DNA of 64,000 nt from Salinisphaera sp002433465 (GCF_040361435.1 NZ_APNL01000001.1:124001-188000), one strand, 5' to 3'; counted from the first letter of the stretch, positions 54,944 to 63,843 are shown. The notes: generated by a model not told the origin, from the sequence alone. Made by a program: numbers and translations.

Positions 54944-56389
54944 ATGCGCGCGAGCATCCAATGGCTTGTTTTCGGGCTCCTGGTGGGTCTGAGTACATTG
55001 GCCGTGGCGAAACCCGCCACGCTGCAGGATGTCCGGTTATGGACATCTTCGGACAAGACGCGGGTAGTCTTTGACCTGGGTGGTCCCACGAACCCCGATC
55101 TGTTCATGATCGACAACCCGCTGCGGCTGGTCGTTGACCTGCCCGATGCGCGCGTGCTCAACAGCGTCAGCGGCAATATCGATGGCAGCGGGCTGGTCAA
55201 GCGCGTACGCACCGGCGTACGGCACGGCACCGATCTGCGCGTCGTACTCGATCTCGACGGTCAGGTGTCCCCGAAAAGCTTCATGCTCGACCCCGACGGC
55301 GATCACGGCTATCGGCTGGTAGTCGATCTCAAGCCCAAGGGCGCCAAGGCATCGTCCATGCTGGTCGCCGACCGCCAACCGGCCGGTGGCGCAGATATGG
55401 ACAGCAACAGTTCGGCCAAGGCAACGGCCAATGCGCTGGCGCAGGTGTCCGAGCCGCCCAGCCAGCAGCCGGCGCCCAAACGTGTCGCGCGAACCCCGGA
55501 ACGGCCGTCGCGGGACATCGTGATCGTGATCGACGCCGGTCACGGCGGCAAGGATCCCGGCGCACACGGGCGCGGCGGCACAAACGAAAAGGACGTGGTG
55601 CTTCAGATCGCGCGGCGGCTGAAAGCCATGGTCGACGAGCAGCCCAATATGCGCGGCGTACTCACCCGCGACGGAGACTATTACATCGGCCTGCGCGAGC
55701 GGATGGTGCGCGCGCGCAAGGCCAAGGCGGATCTGTTCATCTCCATTCATGCCGATGCGGCGCCGCGCGGCGCGCGTGCCACCGGTGCATCGGTTTATGC
55801 GTTGTCCCACCACGGCGCCACCAGCGAACATGCACGCTGGCTCGCCCGCCGCGAGAACGCTTCGGATCTGGTGGGCGGCGTCAGCCTCAAGGACAAGGAC
55901 GATAGTCTGGCCTCGTTCATGCTGGATCTGTCGCAAAGCGCCAGTATCGAAGCCAGCATGGATGCGGGCGGCCGTGTACTCGGCGAGCTCAACGGGCTCG
56001 GCCCGCTGCACAAGGCGAAAGTTCAGCAGGCAGGCTTCATGGTACTGAAGTCGCCGGATATCCCCTCATTCCTGGTGGAAACCGCGTTCATCTCGACGCC
56101 CGAAGAAGAGCGCAAGCTCAAGACGGCGACTTATCAGCGCCAGCTGGCCGGTGCGATGCTGCGCGGTATCAAAGGCTATTTCGCCAGTTATCGGCCGGCA
56201 ACGTTCATCGCCAAGGGTCAGGTGCATACCGTGCGCTCGGGCGAAACGCTGTCGGAAATCGCTCAGGACTACGGCGTGAGCCTGGCCAGTTTGCGTAGCG
56301 CGAACGACCTGCAAGGCAATACGATTCGCGTAGGCGCCGAATTGCAGATTCCGGCGCCCGGTAGCCAACAGGTCGCGGACCTGCGCTAA
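54944..56389 (+). CDS. amiB: N-acetylmuramoyl-L-alanine amidase with AMIN and LysM domains
   Basis: Periplasmic Zn amidase that splits septal peptidoglycan during cell separation. The 481-residue precursor starts with a Sec signal peptide (to about residue 22), followed by an AMIN domain (about 25-130) for septal localisation, a Gln/Ser/Pro-rich linker, the Amidase_3 domain (about 190-420) and a C-terminal LysM (about 430-475). The zinc ligands and catalytic Glu are present: His200, Glu215, His269, Glu379. The LysM tail and position after tsaE fit AmiB-type enzymes. The 140-bp leader is AT-richer than its surroundings. Confidence 0.93.
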   Translation: MRASIQWLVFGLLVGLSTLAVAKPATLQDVRLWTSSDKTRVVFDLGGPTNPDLFMIDNPLRLVVDLPDARVLNSVSGNIDGSGLVKRVRTGVRHGTDLRVVLDLDGQVSPKSFMLDPDGDHGYRLVVDLKPKGAKASSMLVADRQPAGGADMDSNSSAKATANALAQVSEPPSQQPAPKRVARTPERPSRDIVIVIDAGHGGKDPGAHGRGGTNEKDVVLQIARRLKAMVDEQPNMRGVLTRDGDYYIGLRERMVRARKAKADLFISIHADAAPRGARATGASVYALSHHGATSEHARWLARRENASDLVGGVSLKDKDDSLASFMLDLSQSASIEASMDAGGRVLGELNGLGPLHKAKVQQAGFMVLKSPDIPSFLVETAFISTPEEERKLKTATYQRQLAGAMLRGIKGYFASYRPATFIAKGQVHTVRSGETLSEIAQDYGVSLASLRSANDLQGNTIRVGAELQIPAPGSQQVADLR

Positions 56390-56741
56390 GCCTTCGCAGG
56401 GCGCGGCGCGCGCGGCCGCGCCCGGCGCGCCCCTATTGTCCGGCACCTCGGACAGCCGCAGGGCAAGCGCTTAGCGCTAGTCGCGGGTATGCGGCAGGCC
56501 TTGGCCGTGTTATCAACACGCTCGGAAATAGATCGTCAGCAGCTGATTTTTCCGGGTTGATAACGCGCGTATGCGAACACACCTGCGCCACGGCCGAGGG
56601 TCGTGAAACCATGGGAAGAAACGGCCGGCACGTACCGGCGTTTATTTTGCGATAGCGTGAAAACGGCTGACGCCGTCAGCTGTTTTCGTGCCGGATTAAT
56701 AACGGCGACGTGGGTGACTCCCTGGATTACACTCAAAGGGC
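56390..56741. other. intergenic region between the amidase and the TauE-like gene
   Basis: No gene is supported. Two symmetric structures stand out. One is a perfect 9-bp inverted repeat GTTATCAAC / GTTGATAAC at 56509-56517 and 56556-56564. The other is a near-perfect 13-bp hairpin (56659-56671 with 56675-56687, 3-base loop). The second could act as a terminator or leader structure; the first could be an operator pair. Confidence 0.45.
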
Positions 56742-56798
56742 GTGGCGCTTGCCGCGCCCGATTCATGCGGCATGCAGTGCCGCAAAGAGAGGCGGCAG

Positions 56799-57623
56799 GT
56801 GGTACTTCTACTGGGTATTGCGGCAGGGCTGGCATACGGTTTGACCGCGTTCGCGGGCGCGTTTCTTGCGGTGCCTTTGCTCGTTCTGTTCGCCGACGTC
56901 GATTATCATCGGGCGCTGCCGATCGCGCTCTTCGCGCTGGGTATCTGTGCCGCCATCGCTGCGGGTGACGCGGTACGGGCGCGCCAGTGCGACGTTCAGC
57001 TCAGCGCCTGGCTGATGGCCGGCTCTTTACCGACGATGCTGATTCTCGGGGCGTTGGCACAGCGGCTCTCGGAGCCTGTGCTCGGGACGATTTTTCTGAT
57101 TGCGTCGCTCGTGTTCGGCCCGTTGCTTTTGTTGACGCTGCGTGCCTATGCAAACCGAATGGCGCCGCCCCCGGCTGCGTTGCTGGACGCACCGCGCCGC
57201 AGCTTTACCGACGCCACCACGGTGGTCCACCGCAGTACTGCCGACAAGGTCGGCGTGCTGTTCGCCGGCGTCGGCTGCGGCGCGCTGGCCGCCCTGGCGG
57301 CGGCACCCGGCGCGCTGCTGGGGTGGCGCATTCTGGAACGCCGCCTGGCGGGCCAGCCGCATCTTTCGGTCGGCACGCTGGCGCTGGCCAGCGCCGTGCT
57401 TGCCACCCTGGCCGCCGGCTGGCAGTTCCTGTTCGTTGCCGATGTGCCGGGCTATACCGCCGGTCTTTATGTGCTGGGTACCACCGCCGGCATGGGCATC
57501 GCGCGGCGCGCGCATAAATGGCTGCCGCAGGCGCCGACCCATCGCGCGCTGGGTTGCCTGGTTGTGATCGCCGCGCTGGCGCTCTGGGTGGTGGTCGTAC
57601 GCGGCGCGACGGCTTCGACATGA
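56799..57623 (+). CDS. TauE/SafE-like multi-pass membrane transporter
   Basis: A 274-residue membrane protein with about eight hydrophobic segments in two halves. The N-terminal GLTAFAGAFLAVPLLVLF helix resembles the Gly-rich first helix of the TauE/SafE (sulfite/sulfonate/thiosulfate exporter) family. A second such helix (GCGALAALAAAPGALLGWRIL) opens the C-terminal half. The substrate is not known. I chose GTG 56799 because AGAGAGG lies about 7 bp upstream and the first helix follows; ATG 56772 and 56742 are alternatives. The stop overlaps the next gene by ATGA. Confidence 0.75.
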   Translation: MVLLLGIAAGLAYGLTAFAGAFLAVPLLVLFADVDYHRALPIALFALGICAAIAAGDAVRARQCDVQLSAWLMAGSLPTMLILGALAQRLSEPVLGTIFLIASLVFGPLLLLTLRAYANRMAPPPAALLDAPRRSFTDATTVVHRSTADKVGVLFAGVGCGALAALAAAPGALLGWRILERRLAGQPHLSVGTLALASAVLATLAAGWQFLFVADVPGYTAGLYVLGTTAGMGIARRAHKWLPQAPTHRALGCLVVIAALALWVVVVRGATAST

Positions 57624-58726
57624 AGTCGCTGGTGCTCGTGGGCGCCGGCCATGCGCATATGGGCCTGTTGTTGCAGGCCGATCGCTTGCACAAGGCGGGT
57701 TTCGAAATCACGCTGATCGACCCGGGCAGCTTCTGGTATGGCGGCGCCACGACCCGAGTTGCGGCCGGCCAGCTGTCACGGGCGGCGCTGAAGTTGCCGC
57801 TGCGCGGTTTCTGTCGTGAGCGCGCGGTGCGTTATCGCGCCGATCGTGCCCTGGGTGTGGACACGCGCCACCGTCGGCTGTGGCTTGCCAGCGGCGACAT
57901 GCTGTCGTTCGACACCTTGTCGCTGGATGTCGGGCTGGAGTGCGCGCTGCCGGTGGCAGCCGGCAGCCATGCGCCGCCAATGCTCTGGTCTGCGGTCGAT
58001 ATGAGCGCCTTGCTCCAGCTGGCGGACACGCTCGCCCAGGAAGGTCGGGGTGGCGTGCGCCGGCGCGTGGCGGTTGTCGGTGACGGGCCACGCGCGCTTG
58101 AAGTGATCGCCGGGCTTGGCCGTCATGCAGCGGCATCGTCGCTGTTAATTAGCTGGTATGTACCCGAAACACGTCTGCTGGCCGACGCGCCCCTTGGGCT
58201 GGAGCGCCGCCTGCGGCGACGGTTGATCGAAAGCGGCGTCGAAATCGTGGCGCAGACCTCGATCGTGGAAAAAGTCGACGGTGCGATCTGCAGTCATGAC
58301 GGACGTCGTTTTACCGCCGATCACGTGGTGATGGCCAGCCCCGCGCCCGCGGCCCGTTTCGTGCATGCCGGGCGCCTGCCGGCACAGTCTGAAGGGCTGT
58401 ACGTGACTCGCCGGCTGCAGTCGCCTGCCGATGCGCGGGTCTATGCCGCCGGCGGCTGTGCCAGCGTGCTCGGAGCCGCGGGGGCTTACATTGAGAGCGA
58501 CCGTCAGGCTCGGGTTCTGGCGCATAACATCGAAGCAGGGGCGCGCCGCCGGCCGTTCAAGAGCGTAAGTGCGCGGGGCGGGGCGACCACGGTCGATTTG
58601 GGCGGTGGTTCGGCCGCCACCTGGCATGGGCGGCTGTGGTGGCAGGGCCGTATGCCGGCGCGAGGACGAGCCCGGGCGCAGGCCCAATGGCTGGCGCTGG
58701 TCGAACGCTACGCGCCGGGTCGTTGA
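57620..58726 (+). CDS. FAD-dependent pyridine nucleotide-disulfide oxidoreductase family protein
   Basis: A 368-residue flavoprotein-like sequence. The FAD site is LVLVGAGHAHMGLLLQADRL at residues 4-23, and a second dinucleotide-binding turn (VAVVGDGPRALE) lies near residues 152-163. There is no redox-active CxxxxC pair, so it looks like a type II NADH dehydrogenase-like or sulfide:quinone reductase-like protein. The VGAGHAH start is reminiscent of the oxidoreductase domain found fused to SelD in some bacteria. It overlaps the TauE-like gene by 4 bp. The two are probably one functional unit of unknown substrate. A longer open frame from 57518 lies inside the upstream gene. Confidence 0.8.
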   Translation: MKSLVLVGAGHAHMGLLLQADRLHKAGFEITLIDPGSFWYGGATTRVAAGQLSRAALKLPLRGFCRERAVRYRADRALGVDTRHRRLWLASGDMLSFDTLSLDVGLECALPVAAGSHAPPMLWSAVDMSALLQLADTLAQEGRGGVRRRVAVVGDGPRALEVIAGLGRHAAASSLLISWYVPETRLLADAPLGLERRLRRRLIESGVEIVAQTSIVEKVDGAICSHDGRRFTADHVVMASPAPAARFVHAGRLPAQSEGLYVTRRLQSPADARVYAAGGCASVLGAAGAYIESDRQARVLAHNIEAGARRRPFKSVSARGGATTVDLGGGSAATWHGRLWWQGRMPARGRARAQAQWLALVERYAPGR

Positions 58727-58764
58727 ACCAGCACGCCTAGCGGGGCCACACCTTAGCGCCCATG

Positions 58765-58797
58765 AAAAAGGCGGCGCATCGTTGGATGCGCCGCCTT
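58765..58797 (-). terminator. Rho-independent terminator of the catalase gene
   Basis: A perfect 13-bp stem (58768-58780 with 58785-58797) and a 4-base loop are followed, on the minus strand, by a T-run. It lies about 30 bp after the catalase stop, between converging genes, and could also stop plus-strand transcripts weakly. Confidence 0.9.
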
Positions 58798-58828
58798 CGT
58801 TGTGGCCGTCGCTGTTACGACGGGTCGA

Positions 58829-60295
58829 TCAGGCCGACTTCAGGTTTTCCCGAACCGCTTTTTCGATGCGCTCGCCGATGTTGGCATCGACGTTACGCCA
58901 GTACTCGAACGCACGCTCGAGCACGTCTTCGCCCACGCCGTCGGAGAGATGGCCGGCGGCGTTGTGGACCAGGCGTTCACGTTCTTCGTCGTTCATCACC
59001 TTGTTGACGAGATCGTTGGCCTGGTTGAAGTCGCCGTCATCCTTGCGCAGCGTGTAGGCCGCGCGAACCATGGCGCCGTCGGCTTCCCAGACGTTGTTCG
59101 CCGGGTAGGCGTTCGGGTTGGCATGGGCACCGCCCTTGGTGTTGGGCACGTAGACCGGATCGCTCACGTTGCGCATGCGCATGGCGCCGCCCTTGGTGTA
59201 GCTGTTGACCGGCGATTTCGGCTCGTTGACCGGAATCTGCTTGTAGTTCACGCCCAAACGAGCCCGGTGTGCGTCGGCATAGGAGATGGTCCGGGCCAGC
59301 AGCATCTTGTCGGGCGAGACACCGGTGCCGGGCACCATGTTGTTGGGCTCGAATGCTGCCTGTTCGATTTCGGTATGGAAATCGGTCGGGTTGCGGTCGA
59401 GCTTCATGCGGCCGACCGTATGCAGCGGGTAGTCCTCGTGCGGCCAGACCTTGGTCAGGTCGAACGGGTTGATGCGATAGGTCTTGGCATCTTCATAGGG
59501 CATGATCTGAACCTGCAGGGTCCAGGTCGGGTATTCGCCGCGTTCGATCGCCTCGAACAGGTCGCGACGATGATAGTCGGCGTCCGAGCCGGCCATCTGG
59601 TCGGCCTGTTCCTGGGTCAGGCATTTGATGCCCTGGTCGGTCTTGAAGTGATACTTCACCCAGAAGCGCTCGCCGGCGTCGTTGACCCACATGTAGGTAT
59701 GGCTGGAATAGCCGTTCATGTGGCGCCAGGTGGCGGGCACGCCGCGATCACCCATCAGCCAGGTGACCTGATGCGCGGATTCCGGCGACTGGGTCCAGAA
59801 GTCCCACTGCATGTCGTGGTCGCGCAGGCCGTTGTCGGCACGGCGCTTCTGCGAGTGGATGAAGTGCTGGAACTTCATCGGGTCGCGCACGAAGAACACG
59901 GGGGTGTTGTTGCCCACCATGTCGAAGTTGCCTTCGTCGGTATAGAACTTCAGCGCGAAGCCACGCGGATCACGCCAGGTGTCCGGGCTGCCGGATTCGC
60001 CGGCCACCGTCGAAAAGCGGGCAACCATCGGGGTGGTCGCGCCTTTCTGCAGGAACTTGGCCTTGGTGTACTTGGAGACGTCCTCGGTGACTTCGAACTG
60101 TCCGAAGGCGCCGCCGCCTTTTGCATGCGGCTGGCGGTCCGGAATCATCTCCCGGTTGAAGGCCGCCATCTGTTCCATCAGGAAATGATCGTGCATGACG
60201 ATCGGGCCGTCAGCGCCAACCGTCAGCGAATGCTCATCGCTCGGATACGGTTCGCCGCCGGCGGTGGTATGCGTTTTGTTTATTTCGTCCGTCAA
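58829..60295 (-). CDS. katA: catalase (small-subunit, heme type)
   Basis: Monofunctional heme catalase that breaks down hydrogen peroxide. With the chosen start it has 488 residues, the size of small-subunit (clade 3-like) enzymes. The distal His57 is in PHAKGGGAFG, the distal Asn in NFDMVGNNTP, and the heme-ligand region is ISYADAHRARLG with its Tyr. I chose TTG at 60295 because a perfect AGGAGGG (60309-60303) lies 8 bp upstream of it; the longer open frame to 60322 would place this ribosome binding site inside the coding sequence. It lies 48 bp after a Fur-family regulator gene on the same strand. Confidence 0.93.
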   Translation of the reverse strand: MTDEINKTHTTAGGEPYPSDEHSLTVGADGPIVMHDHFLMEQMAAFNREMIPDRQPHAKGGGAFGQFEVTEDVSKYTKAKFLQKGATTPMVARFSTVAGESGSPDTWRDPRGFALKFYTDEGNFDMVGNNTPVFFVRDPMKFQHFIHSQKRRADNGLRDHDMQWDFWTQSPESAHQVTWLMGDRGVPATWRHMNGYSSHTYMWVNDAGERFWVKYHFKTDQGIKCLTQEQADQMAGSDADYHRRDLFEAIERGEYPTWTLQVQIMPYEDAKTYRINPFDLTKVWPHEDYPLHTVGRMKLDRNPTDFHTEIEQAAFEPNNMVPGTGVSPDKMLLARTISYADAHRARLGVNYKQIPVNEPKSPVNSYTKGGAMRMRNVSDPVYVPNTKGGAHANPNAYPANNVWEADGAMVRAAYTLRKDDGDFNQANDLVNKVMNDEERERLVHNAAGHLSDGVGEDVLERAFEYWRNVDANIGERIEKAVRENLKSA

Positions 60296-60343
60296 GGTTT
60301 TACCCTCCTGGTGGTGGTTCAAGCGGCCCTTGGGCCGCAGGTC

Positions 60344-60805
60344 TTATTGTCTCGAGTGATCATCCTCGGGGGCGTTGGTGGCCGCCGTACGGCATGCGCC
60401 ACAAATACCCCAGTACATGACTTCGGCTTCGTCGACTTCGAAACCGTGATCGTGATCGGGGTTCAGGCAAGGCCGGGCGCCCACCGCACAGTCCACATCC
60501 TCGATACGGCCGCAGCGTCGACAAACCAGATGATGATGGTTGTCGCCGGTGCGCCGCTCGAACCGGGCTGGATGCCCGGCCGGTTTGATCTGCTGGACCA
60601 GATCGGCTTCCAGGCAGGCCTTGAGGACGTCGTAGACGGCCTGTTTCGAAATCGAGCCAAGCCGTTGGCGGATACCGTCATGTACGTGCTCGACCGTGGC
60701 GTGCGGATTGTCCGCCAGCCATTCGAGCACGGCATGACGCGCCGCGGTGACCCGCATTCCGCGGGCACGCAGCTGGTCGGCTATAGGTGTCACTTCTCGA
60801 CTCAT
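60344..60805 (-). CDS. Fur/PerR-family transcriptional regulator
   Basis: A 153-residue metalloregulator of the Fur superfamily. It has an N-terminal winged helix (RMRVTAARHAVLEWLADNP...), the hinge and metal site HHHLVCRRCGRIEDVDC, and two CxxC pairs (CRRC and CGAC) that form the structural zinc site. Its position just upstream of katA on the same strand suggests a peroxide-sensing PerR/FurA-like role controlling itself and the catalase, similar in principle to furA-katG of actinobacteria. A 23-bp palindromic sequence lies upstream of the start. Confidence 0.88.
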   Translation of the reverse strand: MSREVTPIADQLRARGMRVTAARHAVLEWLADNPHATVEHVHDGIRQRLGSISKQAVYDVLKACLEADLVQQIKPAGHPARFERRTGDNHHHLVCRRCGRIEDVDCAVGARPCLNPDHDHGFEVDEAEVMYWGICGACRTAATNAPEDDHSRQ

Positions 60806-60825
60806 GGCAAGCGCATGCTCACCGA

Positions 60826-60848
60826 TAAACTTTAACGAGTCAAGTTTA
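60826..60848 (-). promoter_or_regulatory. palindromic operator and -35 upstream of the Fur-family gene
   Basis: TAAACTT-N9-AAGTTTA spans 60826-60848, and a TTGACT -35-like hexamer (minus strand, 60838-60843) lies within it. A regulator bound here would block the promoter, fitting autoregulation by the Fur/PerR-type protein. The divergent mutL gene starts about 150 bp away. Confidence 0.5.
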
Positions 60849-60996
60849 CGATGCCATACAGTAAAGGCGTCGCGGCTCGAGCCAGCCGGTGTCGTTTCAG
60901 TCGGGTCGTATCGCGTGCTGTAACTGCGAGTTTGGCTTTGCGATCCGCGTGAACTTGGCCGACACTATGTCGCTGCCCAGCCTTTCATGCAGCGCC

Positions 60997-62823
60997 ATGT
61001 CGATCCGCCGCCTCGATGACCAGTTGATCAGCCAGATCGCCGCCGGCGAGGTGGTCGAGCGCCCGGCATCGATCGTCAAGGAGCTCATGGAGAACAGCCT
61101 CGATGCGGGGGCGGGCTGGATTCATGTGACCATCGAACACGGCGGACTGCGCCGGATCGTGGTGGCCGACGATGGCCTGGGTATCGAATGCGACGACCTG
61201 GCGCTGGCCGTCGCGCGTCATGCCACCAGCAAGATCGACAGCCTCGACGCGCTCGAGTCGGTGGCAAGCCTCGGTTTTCGCGGCGAGGCGCTGGCGAGTA
61301 TTGCATCGGTTTCGCAGCTCACGCTGACATCCCGAGCAGCCGATGCCGACCGTGCCTATGCGATCAGTCCGGCCAGCAGCGATACCCCGCGCCCGGCGGC
61401 GCTCGACCGCGGCACGCGTGTAGAAGTACGCGAACTGTTCGCGCGTATCCCGGCACGGCGCAAGTTCCTGCGCGCGCCGGCGACGGAGTTCGCCCATATC
61501 CGCAAGGCCTTCAATCAGCTCGCACTGTCGCGTTTCGATATCGGTTTCGTGCTGCATCACGACGGCACCGAGGTCGCTCGTGTCGCGCCGGCCCACGATG
61601 CCGATGCCATGCAGCAGCGCGTGGATACTCTGATTGGCGGCGCCTTCGGCGACCATGCCGTAGCCGTCGACGAGCAGGCTGCCGGCATGCGGCTGTGCGG
61701 CTGGATCGCCACCCCCGGCTTCTCGCGCGGGCAGGCCGATCGTCAGTACAGCTACGTCAACCATCGCCCGATTCGCGACAAGGTATTCAACCACGGTGTG
61801 CGCCTGGCCTATCGCGACCTGCTGCACAACCAGCGCCATCCGGCCTATGTGCTCTACCTCATGGTGGATCCGCGTCAGGTGGACGTGAACGCGCATCCGG
61901 CCAAGGCCGAGGTGCGCTTTCGCGAATCACGGCTGGTGCACGATTTCGTATTTCGCAGCGTGGGTCGCGCCCTGGCCGCGGTCGAGGCGAAGCCGCATGC
62001 CGCACGCGAGGTAGAGCTGCCGGTCAACGCGGCTGCGCCGGCGGCCGGGCAGACGCCGGCATCCGCGCCGGTGCCGCTTCAGCACAGCTTTGATACGCGC
62101 CCGCACATGCAGGGCTCTGCGGGCGTGGCCCAGAGCCGCGCCGCCTATGCGTTCCAGATGCCCACGGCGCCGCCGAAACCGGCATCCACGCCGGCCGAAT
62201 CGGTGCCGGCGCGCGCCCAGGCGCACAACGAGGCCATACCGCCGCTGGGCTATGCGCTGGCCCAGTTGCACGATATTTATATTCTGGCCCAGAACCGGGA
62301 AGGGCTGGTGCTCGTCGATATGCATGCCGCGCACGAACGCGTGCTCTACGAGCAGCTCAAGCAGGAGTACTCGGCCGGGCGAATACAGTCCAAGTCGCTG
62401 CTCGTGCCGGAAACGCTGTCGATATCCGAACAGGAAGCGGCCGCGATCGAAACCCATGCCGAAGCGCTGGCGGCGGTGGGCCTGGAAATCACCCGCGCCG
62501 GGCCCACCAGCGGACTGCTCCGGGAAGTGCCGGCACTGCTGGCCAATGAAGACTACGTGGCCCTGGCCTACGACATGGTCGGCGAGCTGGGCGAAGGGCT
62601 GCGCGGGCCCCAGGGGGTGCGTGATCGCATCGACGATGTGCTGGCGGATATGGGCTGCAAGGCCGCAGTCAAGGCGGGGCGCCGTCTCACGCTCGACGAG
62701 ATGAACGCGCTGTTGCGGGATATGGAGCACACTGACCGTGCCGGGCACTGCAATCACGGCCGGCCCAGCTGGGTGCAGGTCGATATGGCCGGTCTCGATC
62801 GGCTGTTCATGCGCGGCAAGTGA
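60997..62823 (+). CDS. mutL: DNA mismatch repair protein MutL
   Basis: GHKL ATPase that couples MutS recognition to strand incision. The 608-residue protein has the ATP-site motifs ENSLDAGA and GFRGEALASI in the N-terminal domain, a variable Pro/Ala-rich linker (about 340-420), and the C-terminal dimerisation domain. That domain carries DMHAAHERVLYE (Asp441, Glu447, Glu452), a near match to the endonuclease motif DQHA-x2-E-x4-E, and a C-terminal CNHGRPSW. E. coli MutL lacks this motif, so the MutL here may cut DNA itself. I chose ATG 60997 (MSIRRLDDQ); the longer open frame from 60889 adds unconserved residues. miaA follows directly. Confidence 0.95.
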   Translation: MSIRRLDDQLISQIAAGEVVERPASIVKELMENSLDAGAGWIHVTIEHGGLRRIVVADDGLGIECDDLALAVARHATSKIDSLDALESVASLGFRGEALASIASVSQLTLTSRAADADRAYAISPASSDTPRPAALDRGTRVEVRELFARIPARRKFLRAPATEFAHIRKAFNQLALSRFDIGFVLHHDGTEVARVAPAHDADAMQQRVDTLIGGAFGDHAVAVDEQAAGMRLCGWIATPGFSRGQADRQYSYVNHRPIRDKVFNHGVRLAYRDLLHNQRHPAYVLYLMVDPRQVDVNAHPAKAEVRFRESRLVHDFVFRSVGRALAAVEAKPHAAREVELPVNAAAPAAGQTPASAPVPLQHSFDTRPHMQGSAGVAQSRAAYAFQMPTAPPKPASTPAESVPARAQAHNEAIPPLGYALAQLHDIYILAQNREGLVLVDMHAAHERVLYEQLKQEYSAGRIQSKSLLVPETLSISEQEAAAIETHAEALAAVGLEITRAGPTSGLLREVPALLANEDYVALAYDMVGELGEGLRGPQGVRDRIDDVLADMGCKAAVKAGRRLTLDEMNALLRDMEHTDRAGHCNHGRPSWVQVDMAGLDRLFMRGK

Positions 62824-62825
62824 CG

Positions 62826-63794
62826 ATGAGCGCGCGCAAACCGGGCGTGGTCTTTCTGCTCGGGCCCACCGCATCCGGCAAGACCGGGCTGGCCGTGGAA
62901 CTGGTCGAGCGGCTCGATGCCGAGATCGTCTCGGTGGACTCGGCGATGGTCTATTGCGGCATGGATATTGGCACGGCCAAGCCGGACGCCGAGACGCTCG
63001 CGCGGGCGCCGCATGCGCTTATCGATATTCGTGATCCGGCGCAGCCGTATTCCGCGGCCGATTTTCGTGCCGATGCGATCGCCGAGATCGAGCGCATTCA
63101 TGCCGCCGGCCGCCTGCCGCTGCTCACCGGCGGCACCTCGCTATATTTTCGCGCACTGGAAGACGGGCTCAGCGATATGCCGTCTCGGGATGAGGCCCTG
63201 CGCGCGCGGCTGACCGCCGAGGCCGAGCGTGATGGCTGGCACGCACTGCACGAACGTCTGCGGGCCATCGACCCGGACAGCGGCCGGCGTATTCATCGCA
63301 ATGATGCCCAGCGTATCCAGCGCGCACTGGAAATTCACGAGCTTACCGGTCTGGCGCCGAGCGTGCTGCACGCCCGCGACCGAGATCGCCGGAACGCCAG
63401 CGCATTACCGTGGTCTATCTGCAAGATCGCGGTCGCGCCGGCCCGACGCCAGACCCTGCACGAACGTATCGCGCAGCGGTTTCGCTCGATGTTGGCACAG
63501 GGATTGTATGCCGAGGTTGAAAAGCTGTACGCCCGGCCCGATCTAAGCCTCGAATTGCCGTCCATGCGGGCGGTGGGTTACCGCCAGCTCTGGCAGGTGA
63601 TGGACGGCGACATGACGCTTGACGAAGGTATCGAGAAAGCCGTGTTTGCATCCCGTCAGCTGGCCAAGCGGCAATTGACCTGGCTGCGCTCGCTGGACGA
63701 CGTGAATTGGCTGGATAGCGAAGAAAAAAATATTGAAAATCAGGCGCTAACAAAAATCAAGAACGCCCGGCTTCGGACCGGCGCCGTGCTATAG
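62826..63794 (+). CDS. miaA: tRNA dimethylallyltransferase
   Basis: Adds the isopentenyl group to A37 of tRNAs that read UNN codons. The 322-residue protein has the P-loop GPTASGKTGLAVEL near residues 14-27, DSAMVYCGMDIGTAKP (the family usually has Arg or Lys where Cys stands), and GGTSLYFRAL. The C-terminal SMRAVGYRQLW motif and FASRQLAKRQLTWLR complete the family signature. ATG 62826 lies 2 bp after the mutL stop; an overlapping GTG at 62820 is possible. hfq follows after about 50 bp. Confidence 0.95.
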   Translation: MSARKPGVVFLLGPTASGKTGLAVELVERLDAEIVSVDSAMVYCGMDIGTAKPDAETLARAPHALIDIRDPAQPYSAADFRADAIAEIERIHAAGRLPLLTGGTSLYFRALEDGLSDMPSRDEALRARLTAEAERDGWHALHERLRAIDPDSGRRIHRNDAQRIQRALEIHELTGLAPSVLHARDRDRRNASALPWSICKIAVAPARRQTLHERIAQRFRSMLAQGLYAEVEKLYARPDLSLELPSMRAVGYRQLWQVMDGDMTLDEGIEKAVFASRQLAKRQLTWLRSLDDVNWLDSEEKNIENQALTKIKNARLRTGAVL

Positions 63795-63843
63795 TCAAGC
63801 AACAAAAAATTTTATACCCCCGCACTTTTCGGAGTCTGAACCC

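Noticed and set aside
58802..60835. A 677-codon open frame on the plus strand
   Set aside because: It runs antisense to katA and the Fur-family gene, both of which are full length and well conserved.
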